A DNA stretch of 52,674 bases, taken from NCBI GenBank assembly GCA_021325655.1, contig JAJPGT010000043.1:271959-324632 (forward strand), in the 5' to 3' direction. Shown here one piece after another: positions 35,817 through 44,085 of this stretch (its first letter is position 1; each line of letters begins with the position of its first letter). A program made the translations under genes and the position numbers. A model generated the notes under the pieces. That model saw only the letters and a program-made list of their open reading frames with translations. It was not told where the DNA came from and ran no database searches. This DNA is from Pseudomonadota bacterium. GTDB lineage: Bacteria; Chloroflexota; UBA6077; JAJPGT01.

Positions 35817-38227
35817 GGCCGGCCATTTCCCTGGTAGCCGCCACGCCACTCTTCCGGCAGCTCGACCCGGGTGATCCGCGGGAAGGCATACTCGGGCAGC
35901 CGGGTGGGGCCGTAGCGCGGCGACTTGCCCTCCCGCTGCGTTTCCAGCGCCTTCAGCACCTTCTCCGGGGTGATCGGCGTCTCGTCGATCCGCACCCCCA
36001 CCGCGTCATGGACGGCGTTGGCGATGGCCGGAATCACTGGCAGCAGGGGGCCCTGGCCCACCTCCTTGGCACCAAAGGGCGCCTCGGGGTCGACCGTCTC
36101 GACCAGGAAGGTGTGAATCTCCGGAGTCTCGAAGGTGGTCGGGCTCTTGTACTCCAGCAGCGAGGGGATCTTGTGGACGCCGCGGCGGAACACCTGCTCC
36201 TCCATCAGCGCCTCGCCGAGCGCCATGTAGACGCTCCCCTCGATCTGCCCCTCCACCAGCACCGGGTTGATCGCCCGGCCGATGTCGTGGGCGATCCAGA
36301 CCCGCTCCACCGTCACCCAGCCGGTCTCCGGGTCCACGTCCACCTCGGCGACACAGGCGGTGAAGCTGTAGGCCGGGCTGGGGCCGACGCCGGAGGCCTT
36401 GAATGGCCCGGCCAGCTTCGGCGGCTTGTAGCTACCGCTGGCGGCCAGCGCCCCGTTACGCGCCTCGGCCAGCCGCACTAGCTCGGCGAAGCTGAGCGGG
36501 CGGCCCATCCCATCGCGCCGAGTGAGCACGCCGTCGCGCAGTACGAGCTCCTCGACCGGCACGTCCAGCTCGTCGGCCGCAGCCTCCAGCAGCAATCCAC
36601 GCAGCCGGGTCGCCGCCTGGATCGCGGCGTTACCGGCCATGAAGGTGACCCGGCTGGAGTAGCTGCCCAGGTCGATCGGGGTGACATCGGTGTCGGCACT
36701 GACCAGGGCGATCTGCTCCGGCTTGCAGCCGAGCGCTTCGGCCACCACCGAGACGAGCATCGAGTTGGAGCCCTGGCCGATGTCTACCTGGCCGCAGGAG
36801 ACCTGCACCACCCCGCTGCGGTCGAGCCGCAGGTCCACCGCGCTGTGGGGCATCTCGTTCCAGTACACCGGCAGCCCGGCGCCGCAGAGATAGGCCCCGA
36901 CCGCAAAGCCGACCCCCTTGCCATACGGCAGCTTTCCGTGGCGCTGCTCGAACTCCGAGGCCCGGGCGACCTGGTCGACGCACTGCTCCAGCCCGCAGCT
37001 CGTGATCCGCAGGTAGTTGACCGTCCTGCTGAACGGCCGGACGAAGTTCTTCCGCCGCAGCTCCAGCACTGGAATGCCGAGTCGCTCCGCGACCGCGTCG
37101 AAGTGGCACTCCAGCGCGAAGCGCGGCTGCGGCGTCCCGTGCCCGCGCTTGGGGCCGCAGGGCGGCTTATTCGTCAGCACCCGCACCCCCTGCCAGCGAT
37201 AGTTGGGGATGCGGTCGCACACCGTCTGCAGTGCCCCGGTGTAGAGCAGCGAGGCGGCGCCGTAGCTCATGTAGGCTCCGCCATCGACGTAGGATTTGAA
37301 GTCCATCGCGGTGATGCGGCCGTCCCGGGTCCAGCCGGTCTTCACCCACATCAGCACCGGGTGGCGGCCGCGATGGCAGTAGAACACCTCCTCACGGGTG
37401 AGCGCGGCCTTGATCGGGCGGCCGGTGAGCATCGCCAGCTTGGCGGCCGCCGCCTCGTGCTGGAACAGCTCCAGCTTGCCACCGAAGCCGCCCCCCACGT
37501 GCGGGGCGATGACGCGCACCTGGTCCTCGCGCAGCTCCAACGCCCTGGCCAGCTCTTTGTGGACGTAGTGCGGCGACTGGGTGCTGGTCCACAGCGTCAG
37601 CTTGCCGGCCGGGTCCCACTGGGCGACGCAGGCGTGCTGCTCCAGCGCCAGGTGGGTGGTGCCCTGGAAGAAGTAGGTATCCTCGAAGACGTGGGCAGAC
37701 GCCGCCAGCGCCGCGTCCACGTCGCCGAACTCCAGTGCCGCGGCGCGGTGGGCATTGCCGAACTTGCCCTCGTGGATCGGCTCGCCCGGCTTGGTCAGCG
37801 ATTCCTCGATGGTCATGTAAGTCGGCAGGTCCTGGTACTCGACCTCGATCAGGTCCAGCGCCCGCTCGGCCGTCTCCTCGTCCACCGCCGCCACCGCCGC
37901 GACCGCGTCGCCGACGAAGCGCACCTTGTCGCTGCAGAGCGCCTGCTCATCCTGGCCAACCGGCAGCACCCCGTACCGGATCGGCAGGTCCTGGCCGGTG
38001 ATTACGGCGTAGACCCCGGGCAGCGCCGCCGCCTTCGCGGTGTCCACGTGCAGGATGCGGGCGTGGGGCCGAGTGCTGCGCAGCAGCCGGCAGAACGCCA
38101 TCCGTGGGAGCTTCAGATCGTCCGCGTAGCGGGCCTGCCCGGTGGTCTTACTCAGCCCGTCGATCTTGGTGATTGGCTTCCCGATAACGGAGAACTCACC
38201 CGCGGGCGGTCGCTCGATCGTCGTCAT
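35813..38227 (-). CDS. hcrA: molybdenum hydroxylase large subunit, 4-hydroxybenzoyl-CoA reductase alpha-like
   Basis: An 804-residue molybdopterin-binding catalytic subunit of the xanthine oxidase family. It has the N-terminal KITKIDG..TGQARYADDLKLP domain, HVGGGFGGKLELFQHE near residue 250, CGQVDIGQGSNSMLV in the cofactor domain and AKEVGQGPLLPVIPAIANAV with the active-site Glu near the end. The active-site loop reads PPCGPKRGHGTPQPRF, not AYxCSFR, so it is not a CO dehydrogenase. With the neighbouring FAD subunit it most resembles 4-hydroxybenzoyl-CoA reductase. The ATG at 38227 overlaps the small-subunit stop (ATGA). An upstream extension to 38593 is open by chance, in the shadow of the small-subunit gene. 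Confidence 0.88.
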   Translation of the reverse strand: MTTIERPPAGEFSVIGKPITKIDGLSKTTGQARYADDLKLPRMAFCRLLRSTRPHARILHVDTAKAAALPGVYAVITGQDLPIRYGVLPVGQDEQALCSDKVRFVGDAVAAVAAVDEETAERALDLIEVEYQDLPTYMTIEESLTKPGEPIHEGKFGNAHRAAALEFGDVDAALAASAHVFEDTYFFQGTTHLALEQHACVAQWDPAGKLTLWTSTQSPHYVHKELARALELREDQVRVIAPHVGGGFGGKLELFQHEAAAAKLAMLTGRPIKAALTREEVFYCHRGRHPVLMWVKTGWTRDGRITAMDFKSYVDGGAYMSYGAASLLYTGALQTVCDRIPNYRWQGVRVLTNKPPCGPKRGHGTPQPRFALECHFDAVAERLGIPVLELRRKNFVRPFSRTVNYLRITSCGLEQCVDQVARASEFEQRHGKLPYGKGVGFAVGAYLCGAGLPVYWNEMPHSAVDLRLDRSGVVQVSCGQVDIGQGSNSMLVSVVAEALGCKPEQIALVSADTDVTPIDLGSYSSRVTFMAGNAAIQAATRLRGLLLEAAADELDVPVEELVLRDGVLTRRDGMGRPLSFAELVRLAEARNGALAASGSYKPPKLAGPFKASGVGPSPAYSFTACVAEVDVDPETGWVTVERVWIAHDIGRAINPVLVEGQIEGSVYMALGEALMEEQVFRRGVHKIPSLLEYKSPTTFETPEIHTFLVETVDPEAPFGAKEVGQGPLLPVIPAIANAVHDAVGVRIDETPITPEKVLKALETQREGKSPRYGPTRLPEYAFPRITRVELPEEWRGGYQGNGRP

Positions 38228-38736
38228 GCCTGTATCTCCCGCGCAGGAGCCGGGGCTTCGCCACGCATTCGCGCCGCTGCCAGCTCGACGGCCTCGAAGA
38301 TCTTCACGTACCCGGTGCAGCGGCAGAGATTGCCCGACAGCGCCTCGACGATCCTCTCCCGCGACGGCGCCGGGTCCTCGTCCAGCAGCGCCTTGGCGGT
38401 GACCAGAAAGCCGGGCGTGCAGTAGCCGCATTGCGCCGCGCCTCGCTCGGCGAACGCCACCTGAAGCGGATGCGGCCGAGCGCCCTGGCCGAGCCCCTCC
38501 ACCGTGACGATCTCTGCTTCCTGCAGCTCGATCGGCAGCGCCAGGCAGCTCAGGATCGGCTCGCCATCCACCAGCACCGCGCAGGCGCCACACTCGCCCA
38601 GCTCGCAGCCATGCTTGGTGCCGGTCAGGTCCAGATCCTCGCGCAGCACTTCCAGCAGCGTTTTATGGACGGGCACCAGCAGCTCGTACGAGTCGCCGTT
38701 GACGTTCAGCGTGATCCGCTGCTTGGGCGCGGTCAC
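38224..38736 (-). CDS. hcrC: molybdenum hydroxylase small (2Fe-2S) subunit, 4-hydroxybenzoyl-CoA reductase gamma-like
   Basis: A 170-residue iron-sulfur subunit with two 2Fe-2S motifs: CELGECGACAVLVDG plus Cys in LSC, then CGYCTPGFLVTA with LCRCTGY. It carries electrons between the FAD/4Fe-4S subunit and the molybdenum subunit. I chose the GTG at 38736, preceded by GGGGGAGAG; 13 codons further upstream are open without a ribosome site. It is the first gene of the operon small-large-FAD-dehydrogenase, all linked by four- to eight-base overlaps, an order different from the cox operon (M-S-L). Confidence 0.9.
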   Translation of the reverse strand: MTAPKQRITLNVNGDSYELLVPVHKTLLEVLREDLDLTGTKHGCELGECGACAVLVDGEPILSCLALPIELQEAEIVTVEGLGQGARPHPLQVAFAERGAAQCGYCTPGFLVTAKALLDEDPAPSRERIVEALSGNLCRCTGYVKIFEAVELAAARMRGEAPAPAREIQA

Positions 38737-38826
38737 TCGCTCTCCCCCTCTTGCCGCTCCGCTCGAAGTGTACACCCGGCCGCAGCGCGCGCAGCCTACC
38801 AGAGCCGCGTGAAGCCGGCGGGCGCC

Positions 38827-40908
38827 TTATGGCCCCTGCACGACGTAGCGGCCGATCTGGAGGACGCGCCCCGGCTGGCGCAGGCTCGCCAGACGGGGGT
38901 CGCTGAACGGATCTCGCTTCTTCGTCACGTCGCGGTGGATCACCAGCACCGGCGGGGCGTCGCACTCTGGCCGCGGCTGCACCGTGGCCGGGTCGGAGAA
39001 GGTCCGGGCCAGCGGGAAGAAGTGGTACTGGTAGCCCCAGTCGAAGAAGCCATGGGCATCCTGGTCCTTCCAGCGGTCCTCCGGCGGGACCAGGAACAGC
39101 AGGCATGGGCTATCACGGCCGTAGCGGTCGCCCAGGTAGCGTGCCAGGAGCACCTCGTTCGGACTGAAGGCAAACAATCGCGGGTCGAAGCCCGCGGCTG
39201 GACCGACGCGCTCGGCCACCGTCGCTACTCGGCCGAGCAGCCGCGTCGTGGTCTGCAGCCGCTCCGCCAGCGACCGCACCGGCACAACTTCCGACGGATC
39301 CCCGGTCGGGTCGGTGGCGAACGGCGCGAACCAGCAGCCAAGCGCGGCGACGAGCGCCAGCGCCAGCGCTGCCAGCCGCTGCCGTGCCCGCCACCAGCGC
39401 GTCAGCAGCGCCGCCAGTGCCAGCGCCAGCACAACGGCGGTGGCCAGCGGGAACACGTACAGCGTGGTGATCCGGCTCGTCTCGTACAGGATCTGGCGCA
39501 GGGTGGCGCCCTCGAACGCCAGGTCCAGCGGCAGCAGCCGCGCCACTACCAGCACCAGCATCTGCGCCAGGACCGGGCAGGCGATGACCACCAGCGGGAA
39601 GTACGCCTCCCGCTCGGGTAGCCAGAACGCGGCCAGGACAGCCGAGCCGAACCCGAGGAAAACCAGCGGGCCGTAACCGCGAGTGAACAGGCTGAGGCCG
39701 CTGCCGGGCGCGTACCAGGGGTACAGGCTGGTGGGCAGCAGCAGGGCGGCCAGCGCCCCCAGCCCCAGCAGGCCCAGCACCAGCCAGCCGGGGTGGAGCT
39801 TCCAGAGCCGCGGCTGGGGCCGCGCCACACGCCCGAGGCGGAGGCCACCCCAGGCGACGAGCAACGGGACGGCCAGCGCGACCAGCAGCAGCCCGGGCGG
39901 GCCGAGGGCGGGCCCGGCGGTGAACGCCAGCGCTGCTCCACCCGCCACGCCGGCCAGCGCCACAAGGAAGGGATCCCCACTGCCGAGGAACAGGGCACCG
40001 AGCGCGATCCCGCCGTACAGCAGCCCGGAGTTGCCGAACGCCGCGCCGAGCCCCACCAGCAGCGCTCCCACCAGCCCGGCGCGGCGATCGCCCGTGTGGA
40101 CGTAGGCGAACAGGAAAGCGAGCGCGCCACAGAGCAGGCCCAGCCCGGAGACGGAGAACTTGGAGGTCAGGGCGAACTCCCAGAAGCGGCCAAGAGCGAC
40201 TAGCGGCCCGAGACAGAGCAGATAGACCCACGGCACGGCGGAGCGGCGCGCTGCCAGCGCCGTCCCGCCGAAGATGCTCGCCGCGGTGAGCCAGCCGATC
40301 GCCGTCCCCGCGTTCACGATCGGGACGAGCGGACTCGCCCCAGCCGCGGCGAGCAGCATGGAGCCACTGTAGGCCCAGGCGCCGCGGTCGACCAGCCGGG
40401 TCGGGATTCCCAGCCGCGCCCGCTCCAGGTTCGGCAACCAGGGGACGTCGAAGACAACTGGCCCGGGGAGCCAGTGGGCAAAGCCGACCGCGAGCAGGAG
40501 CACGACGACGGCGGCGAGCGGCACGTGCCGGAGCAGATCGCGCCGGCCGGCAGCGCGCAGCGCGAGGCCGCCGACGATGAGCAGAACCAGGAGCGAGCCG
40601 AGGGCGAGTGGAGGGGCCACGGGAGCGAGGCGTACCCCATCGGCAGCGGCCCAGTAGCCGAGCGCAGCGCTCCCGGGTAGGCCGAGCGCGAACGCCTCCA
40701 GCAGCGTGCCCGGCGCGAGCACTGCGCCGCCGTCCTCCCCAGCCGCGGTCGGCGGCGCCAGGGGCACCCCACGCGACGGGTCACGTGGGGACCCCGCCAG
40801 CCGCCTGGTCAGCGCCTGGAGCCCCAGCCCGATGGCGAGCGGAACGGCCAGCGCCACCACGAGCGCGCGGAGGAGCATCAGGAGCAGGTCGAGCGCGGAA
40901 CTTACCAT
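38827..40908 (-). CDS. large polytopic membrane protein of unknown function
   Basis: I do not recognise a family with confidence. The 693-residue protein has about 14-16 hydrophobic helices covering residues 1-510 and a soluble C-terminal part of about 150 residues. The soluble part contains FDPRLFAFSPNEVLLARYLGD, LLFLVPPEDRW and GFFDWGYQYHFFPLA, the sort of outer-face domain seen in lipid-linked glycosyltransferases and related envelope proteins. The general layout resembles GT-C enzymes, but the catalytic acidic loop after helix 1 is not evident. The start is an ATG at 40908; no good ribosome site precedes it. It is divergent from the diiron protein gene, with 267 bases between them. Confidence 0.65.
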   Translation of the reverse strand: MVSSALDLLLMLLRALVVALAVPLAIGLGLQALTRRLAGSPRDPSRGVPLAPPTAAGEDGGAVLAPGTLLEAFALGLPGSAALGYWAAADGVRLAPVAPPLALGSLLVLLIVGGLALRAAGRRDLLRHVPLAAVVVLLLAVGFAHWLPGPVVFDVPWLPNLERARLGIPTRLVDRGAWAYSGSMLLAAAGASPLVPIVNAGTAIGWLTAASIFGGTALAARRSAVPWVYLLCLGPLVALGRFWEFALTSKFSVSGLGLLCGALAFLFAYVHTGDRRAGLVGALLVGLGAAFGNSGLLYGGIALGALFLGSGDPFLVALAGVAGGAALAFTAGPALGPPGLLLVALAVPLLVAWGGLRLGRVARPQPRLWKLHPGWLVLGLLGLGALAALLLPTSLYPWYAPGSGLSLFTRGYGPLVFLGFGSAVLAAFWLPEREAYFPLVVIACPVLAQMLVLVVARLLPLDLAFEGATLRQILYETSRITTLYVFPLATAVVLALALAALLTRWWRARQRLAALALALVAALGCWFAPFATDPTGDPSEVVPVRSLAERLQTTTRLLGRVATVAERVGPAAGFDPRLFAFSPNEVLLARYLGDRYGRDSPCLLFLVPPEDRWKDQDAHGFFDWGYQYHFFPLARTFSDPATVQPRPECDAPPVLVIHRDVTKKRDPFSDPRLASLRQPGRVLQIGRYVVQGP

Positions 40909-41175
40909 GATCCGGGCGCCACCCCACGAGCTCGATGCCGTCGCAGCCTTCGGCCTCGACGATCAGAGCCATCGCCCGCATTCGCTCCGTGGAGTCCATC
41001 CAAGCGGACCGTGCCAGGTCCAGGCGGTGGGAGCAACGCTGGGTCAGTGGCGGAGTGTAGACAACCCGAGCTTCCCCACGCCAATCAGGCGCCTCTCACC
41101 TCGGGCTCGGCTGCGGTATGCTGCTGGCACGGATCTCGCAGCGAGGCGAGCGTCACAGCGCAACGAGGAGAGGCG

Positions 41176-42270
41176 ATGAGCGGGCTATCTGCCTGGGAGC
41201 AGTTCGAGCGCGAGCAGCGAGCGATCAACGGCGAGGTCAGCGGCGAAGGGCTGAGCCAGGTTGTGCGTGACCTCCTTGCCGACATCCCGACGATCGAGCA
41301 GCCGAACATCTATCCCATGGAATGGCACGGCGACCAGACGGGCAAGCTGGCGCAGCTCTACGAGCGGGCCAAGCGCGAGGTGTGGAATCCGGCCGAGCTG
41401 CCCTGGGATCAGCTCGACCCGAAGGACTTCACCCGTGAAGAGCGGCTCGGGGTGATGTACTGGTACTCGGTACTGGCGAACTTCGACGGCAGCGGCCCAC
41501 CGGTGTTCGCCAAGGCGATGATCCACTCCTACGAGCAGCACGAGCCGGACCCGGTGCGGAAGTGCTTCTTCTCCATCACCCGCGACGAGGTGAACCACGA
41601 GGAGGTCTGCCAGCGCACCGTCACCAAGCTCTGGAGCCCGACCCCGACCGAGTGGAAGCCCCAGAACGAGCTGGAGGCGCTGGCGCTGCGGAACATCCGC
41701 TGGCTGTACTACAACGGTGGCCGCTACTGGAAGGGGTACAGCGAGGCGCTGAAGAAGTACCCGATGGCGGTGCTGTTCAGCAGCTTCATGATGGGCGAGG
41801 TGGCGGCGACGACTCTGTTCCACACCATGGCCAAGCAGGCTACCCACCCGGTCTTCGCCCAGGGGCTGCGCAACGTCGGCAAGGACGAGGCGCGCCACAT
41901 GGCGATCTGCCTGGCCACCCTGGAGGACTACTTCCCGCACCTCAGCGAGGACGACAAGAAGCTCATTACCAAGCAGCTTCGCGCCGGCTTCGTCTTCCTG
42001 TCGATGATCCTGTACGAGCCGCCGGACGACTTCTGGAAGCTGCCGCCCGAGTACCTGGCGGTGCACCGTGAGATGGAGAGCCTGGCCCGCAAGGCTGGGC
42101 TGGGTGTGGCGACGCTGGACATCAAGCGCGAGGTCTGGCGCCAGGCGATGTTCAAGGTAAAGGCGGTCGTCGAGCGCTACGGGATCGAGTTCCCGGCCAT
42201 GCCCGAGGTCGGCATCACCGGCAAAGAAGTGGTCCACATCGATTTCAACGACGTCATCCCGGTCTTCTAG
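41176..42270 (+). CDS. ferritin-like diiron protein (R2/BoxB/AurF-like)
   Basis: A 364-residue protein with a four-helix diiron centre. Ligand motifs are clear on three helices: E138xxH141 (RDEVNHEEV), E208 (MMGEVAATTLFH) and E238xxH241 (KDEARHMA). The first-helix ligand is less sure, with Asp104 or Glu120 as candidates. The spacing matches the ferritin-like oxygenase group that includes ribonucleotide reductase R2, the benzoyl-CoA epoxidase BoxB and the N-oxygenase AurF. It lacks the R2 C-terminal tyrosine/peptide tail. The chemistry is probably O2 activation; the substrate is unknown. The ATG at 41176 with GAGGAGAGG upstream is used. A small barrel protein gene follows 47 bases later, perhaps in the same transcript. 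Confidence 0.82.
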   Translation: MSGLSAWEQFEREQRAINGEVSGEGLSQVVRDLLADIPTIEQPNIYPMEWHGDQTGKLAQLYERAKREVWNPAELPWDQLDPKDFTREERLGVMYWYSVLANFDGSGPPVFAKAMIHSYEQHEPDPVRKCFFSITRDEVNHEEVCQRTVTKLWSPTPTEWKPQNELEALALRNIRWLYYNGGRYWKGYSEALKKYPMAVLFSSFMMGEVAATTLFHTMAKQATHPVFAQGLRNVGKDEARHMAICLATLEDYFPHLSEDDKKLITKQLRAGFVFLSMILYEPPDDFWKLPPEYLAVHREMESLARKAGLGVATLDIKREVWRQAMFKVKAVVERYGIEFPAMPEVGITGKEVVHIDFNDVIPVF

Positions 42271-42317
42271 GCCGGAACGGAATCCCCGGCCGGGCCAGCG
42301 TGCAGGAGGTATTGGAG

Positions 42318-42578
42318 ATGCCAGAATCGCTGCTGCGCGAGGGCATGGGAGTCATCGGCTCGGATGGCCAGCCGGTCGGACGGGTACGGCTGGTCGGCAG
42401 CACCGACTTCGCCGGGCTCTGGATTGCCCGGCCTGGCGGTGGCGACGTCTGGGTAGGGCCGACGCTGATCCGCGAGGTGGTGGGCGACGAGGTCATCCTG
42501 TCGGTGCCGGCGGATCAGGTGGACCAGGTAAGCACCAGCCACGCCCCGATGGCGGAGGTCGAGTCGGAGATCGACTGA
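42318..42578 (+). CDS. small PRC-barrel/DUF2171-like protein
   Basis: An 86-residue protein with a beta-rich pattern: REGMGVIGSDGQPVGRVRLVGSTDFAGLWIARP, then VWVGPTLIREVVGDEVILSVPADQV. This resembles DUF2171 and PRC-barrel proteins, in which a small barrel often binds RNA, quinones or partner proteins. The last residues are acidic (EVESEID). The ATG at 42318 is preferred, with AGGAGG nine bases upstream; a GTG at 42300 is the alternative. It follows the diiron gene on the same strand. Confidence 0.65.
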   Translation: MPESLLREGMGVIGSDGQPVGRVRLVGSTDFAGLWIARPGGGDVWVGPTLIREVVGDEVILSVPADQVDQVSTSHAPMAEVESEID

Positions 42579-42761
42579 GCCGTGGCGGCTCCCCGGTACT
42601 CCAGTACAGCACACCGCTGAACACACACGGCGTCGGGTTCAGCTTGCGCCGTGACCCGCGAGGGAAAGGGGCTTGCAGAGGCGGGACGCGGGGCGCAGGC
42701 CCCTGGTGTGCTCCGCCAGTGTGAGCTGGCCGGGATGCGCCGGGGCCTGGCCGAGCGCGGG

Positions 42762-42944
42762 CTAGCCGTAGGCGCGGTGCAGCAGAGCGATGGAGACCGG
42801 GACGATGATCGCGAACAGGATCGCCAGTAGCGCGAGCATCAACGCGACGATCATCGAGAGCCGGCGATCAGCCTGGGCCTGGAGCTCGGGGTCGAAGTCA
42901 GGCGCGCTGTGGGTGGAGTGAGAGGGCTCGCCGGGTGATGACAT
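42762..42944 (-). CDS. small single-span membrane protein, 60 residues
   Basis: A 60-residue protein of unknown function. The N-terminal half is polar (Ser, His, Pro and acidic: PDFDPELQAQADRRLS). Residues about 31-54 are a strongly hydrophobic helix (MIVALMLALLAILFAIIVPVSIALL), followed by HRAYG. It is probably a membrane protein with its N-terminus in the cytoplasm. GGAGCGAGG precedes the ATG at 42944. The frame is open another 56 codons upstream, but that part is Pro/Gly/Arg-rich and lacks a ribosome site. Confidence 0.6.
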   Translation of the reverse strand: MSSPGEPSHSTHSAPDFDPELQAQADRRLSMIVALMLALLAILFAIIVPVSIALLHRAYG

Positions 42945-43329
42945 CCTCGCTCCGAATTCATCCCTGTTCGGCGAGCCCCCGCCAGTCGGAAGCTCGCCTT
43001 CAAGGGCCAGAATACCGTCGTAGTGCGGAGGATAACGTGCCTGCACGGCACCCCGCAACAGCCTGGAGGCTCGCAGCCCTGAAGGCCCCGGGGGAGCACC
43101 TGGAAGCGACATGGCCGGCCCGCTCTCGCGAGCGGGAGAATAGGCGTCATCTCGGTGATTGCAGCGCGGCTGCGCGCCCCATAGTCGCCACCGCGTGCCA
43201 GGTGGTGCCAGCGCGCCATCTGAGCAACACCGTCCGACTACCAGCCGGGCGCGACACCGGACGCCCCCCGCGTGCTATAACGGCGGCGCGGCGGCCGGCC
43301 ACGGCGTAAGGTCTGTAAGCCCCAGCCCG
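42945..43329. other. gene-free region with a hairpin and a possible promoter
   Basis: A 385-base stretch between the small membrane protein gene (leftward) and the GT2 gene (rightward). CCCGCT and AGCGGG near 43120-43140 can form a six-base-pair stem around CTCGCG. TATAAC at 43276-43281 with GCGACA at 43251-43256 (19-base spacing) may be a promoter for the glycosyltransferase operon. Reading frames in the region are Arg/Pro-rich and look non-coding. Confidence 0.4.
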
Positions 43330-44085
43330 ATGCAGCCCGCCTATGGTGGTAGTGTGACCCGACCACGCGTCGCCCTGGTTGTCCCGGCCTGGAACGAAGC
43401 GGAGTCTATCGGCGCGGTGCTGTCGGAGATTCCGCCAGGAACGGTGGATTGGGTGTACGTTGTCAGCGGCGCGAGCACGGATGGCACGGCCGAGATCGCC
43501 CGCGCCCATGGCGCCACTGTCCTCGGCCAGGACCGCCCCGGCTACGGCGCCGCCTGCTGGTCAGGCGCGCGGGCGGCGCTGGCGGCTGGAGCGGCGATCA
43601 TCGCGTTTCTGGATGGGGATTACTCCGACCCGCCCGCCGCGCTGCCCTGGGTGCTGGCGCCGCTGCTCGACGGCAGTGCCGACCTGGCGCTCGGCTGGCG
43701 TGACATGGCCAGCCAGCCCCGGGCGCTGCCGTGGCACGCCCGACTCGGCAACTGGCTGGTTCTGGCCGCGCTGTGGCCGCTGCTCGGCCGGCGGCTGCGC
43801 GATCTGCCCTCGTTCAAGGCGATCCGCGCCGACCGCCTGGCCAGCCTGGAGCTGCGCGAGCGCACCTACGGCTGGACGACGGAGCTGGTGGTGAAGTCCG
43901 TCCGCGCCGGGCTGCGGATCGCCGAAGTGCGGGTAGAGTATCGGCCCCGCCTCGGTGGCGCCTCCAAGGTCTCGGGCACCTTTCGGGGGACGCTCGGCGC
44001 GGCCTGGAAGCTGTGGACCTGCGCACTGCGCTACGCCTTCTGGCGGCCGGCGCCAGGCGCGGCCCGGCCGGGGGTTGTGGCGTGA
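43330..44085 (+). CDS. family 2 glycosyltransferase
   Basis: A 251-residue GT-A fold glycosyltransferase. It begins with ALVVPAWNEAESIGAVLSEIP, has SGASTDGTAEIARAHGA, and the metal-binding DGDYSD (DxD type) at about residue 97. Then come a conserved FKAIRADRL and LVVKSVRAGLRIAEVRVEYRPRLGGASKVSGTFRG, as in polyprenyl-phosphate sugar transferases. No C-terminal membrane helix is clear, though the segment before FKAIRAD is hydrophobic. The start may be the ATG at 43330 or the GTG at 43354, eight codons later and nearer the conserved region. Its stop overlaps the next start (GTGA), so it forms an operon with a DUF2064 protein and a radical SAM enzyme. Confidence 0.87.
   Translation: MQPAYGGSVTRPRVALVVPAWNEAESIGAVLSEIPPGTVDWVYVVSGASTDGTAEIARAHGATVLGQDRPGYGAACWSGARAALAAGAAIIAFLDGDYSDPPAALPWVLAPLLDGSADLALGWRDMASQPRALPWHARLGNWLVLAALWPLLGRRLRDLPSFKAIRADRLASLELRERTYGWTTELVVKSVRAGLRIAEVRVEYRPRLGGASKVSGTFRGTLGAAWKLWTCALRYAFWRPAPGAARPGVVA

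Noticed and set aside
36845..38425. 526-codon plus-strand open frame opposite the Mo hydroxylase large subunit
   Set aside because: Antisense shadow with no ribosome site and no domain.
38228..38593. N-terminal extension of the Mo hydroxylase large subunit by 122 codons
   Set aside because: It overlaps the small-subunit gene in another frame; homology begins at the ATG at 38227, which overlaps the small-subunit stop as ATGA.
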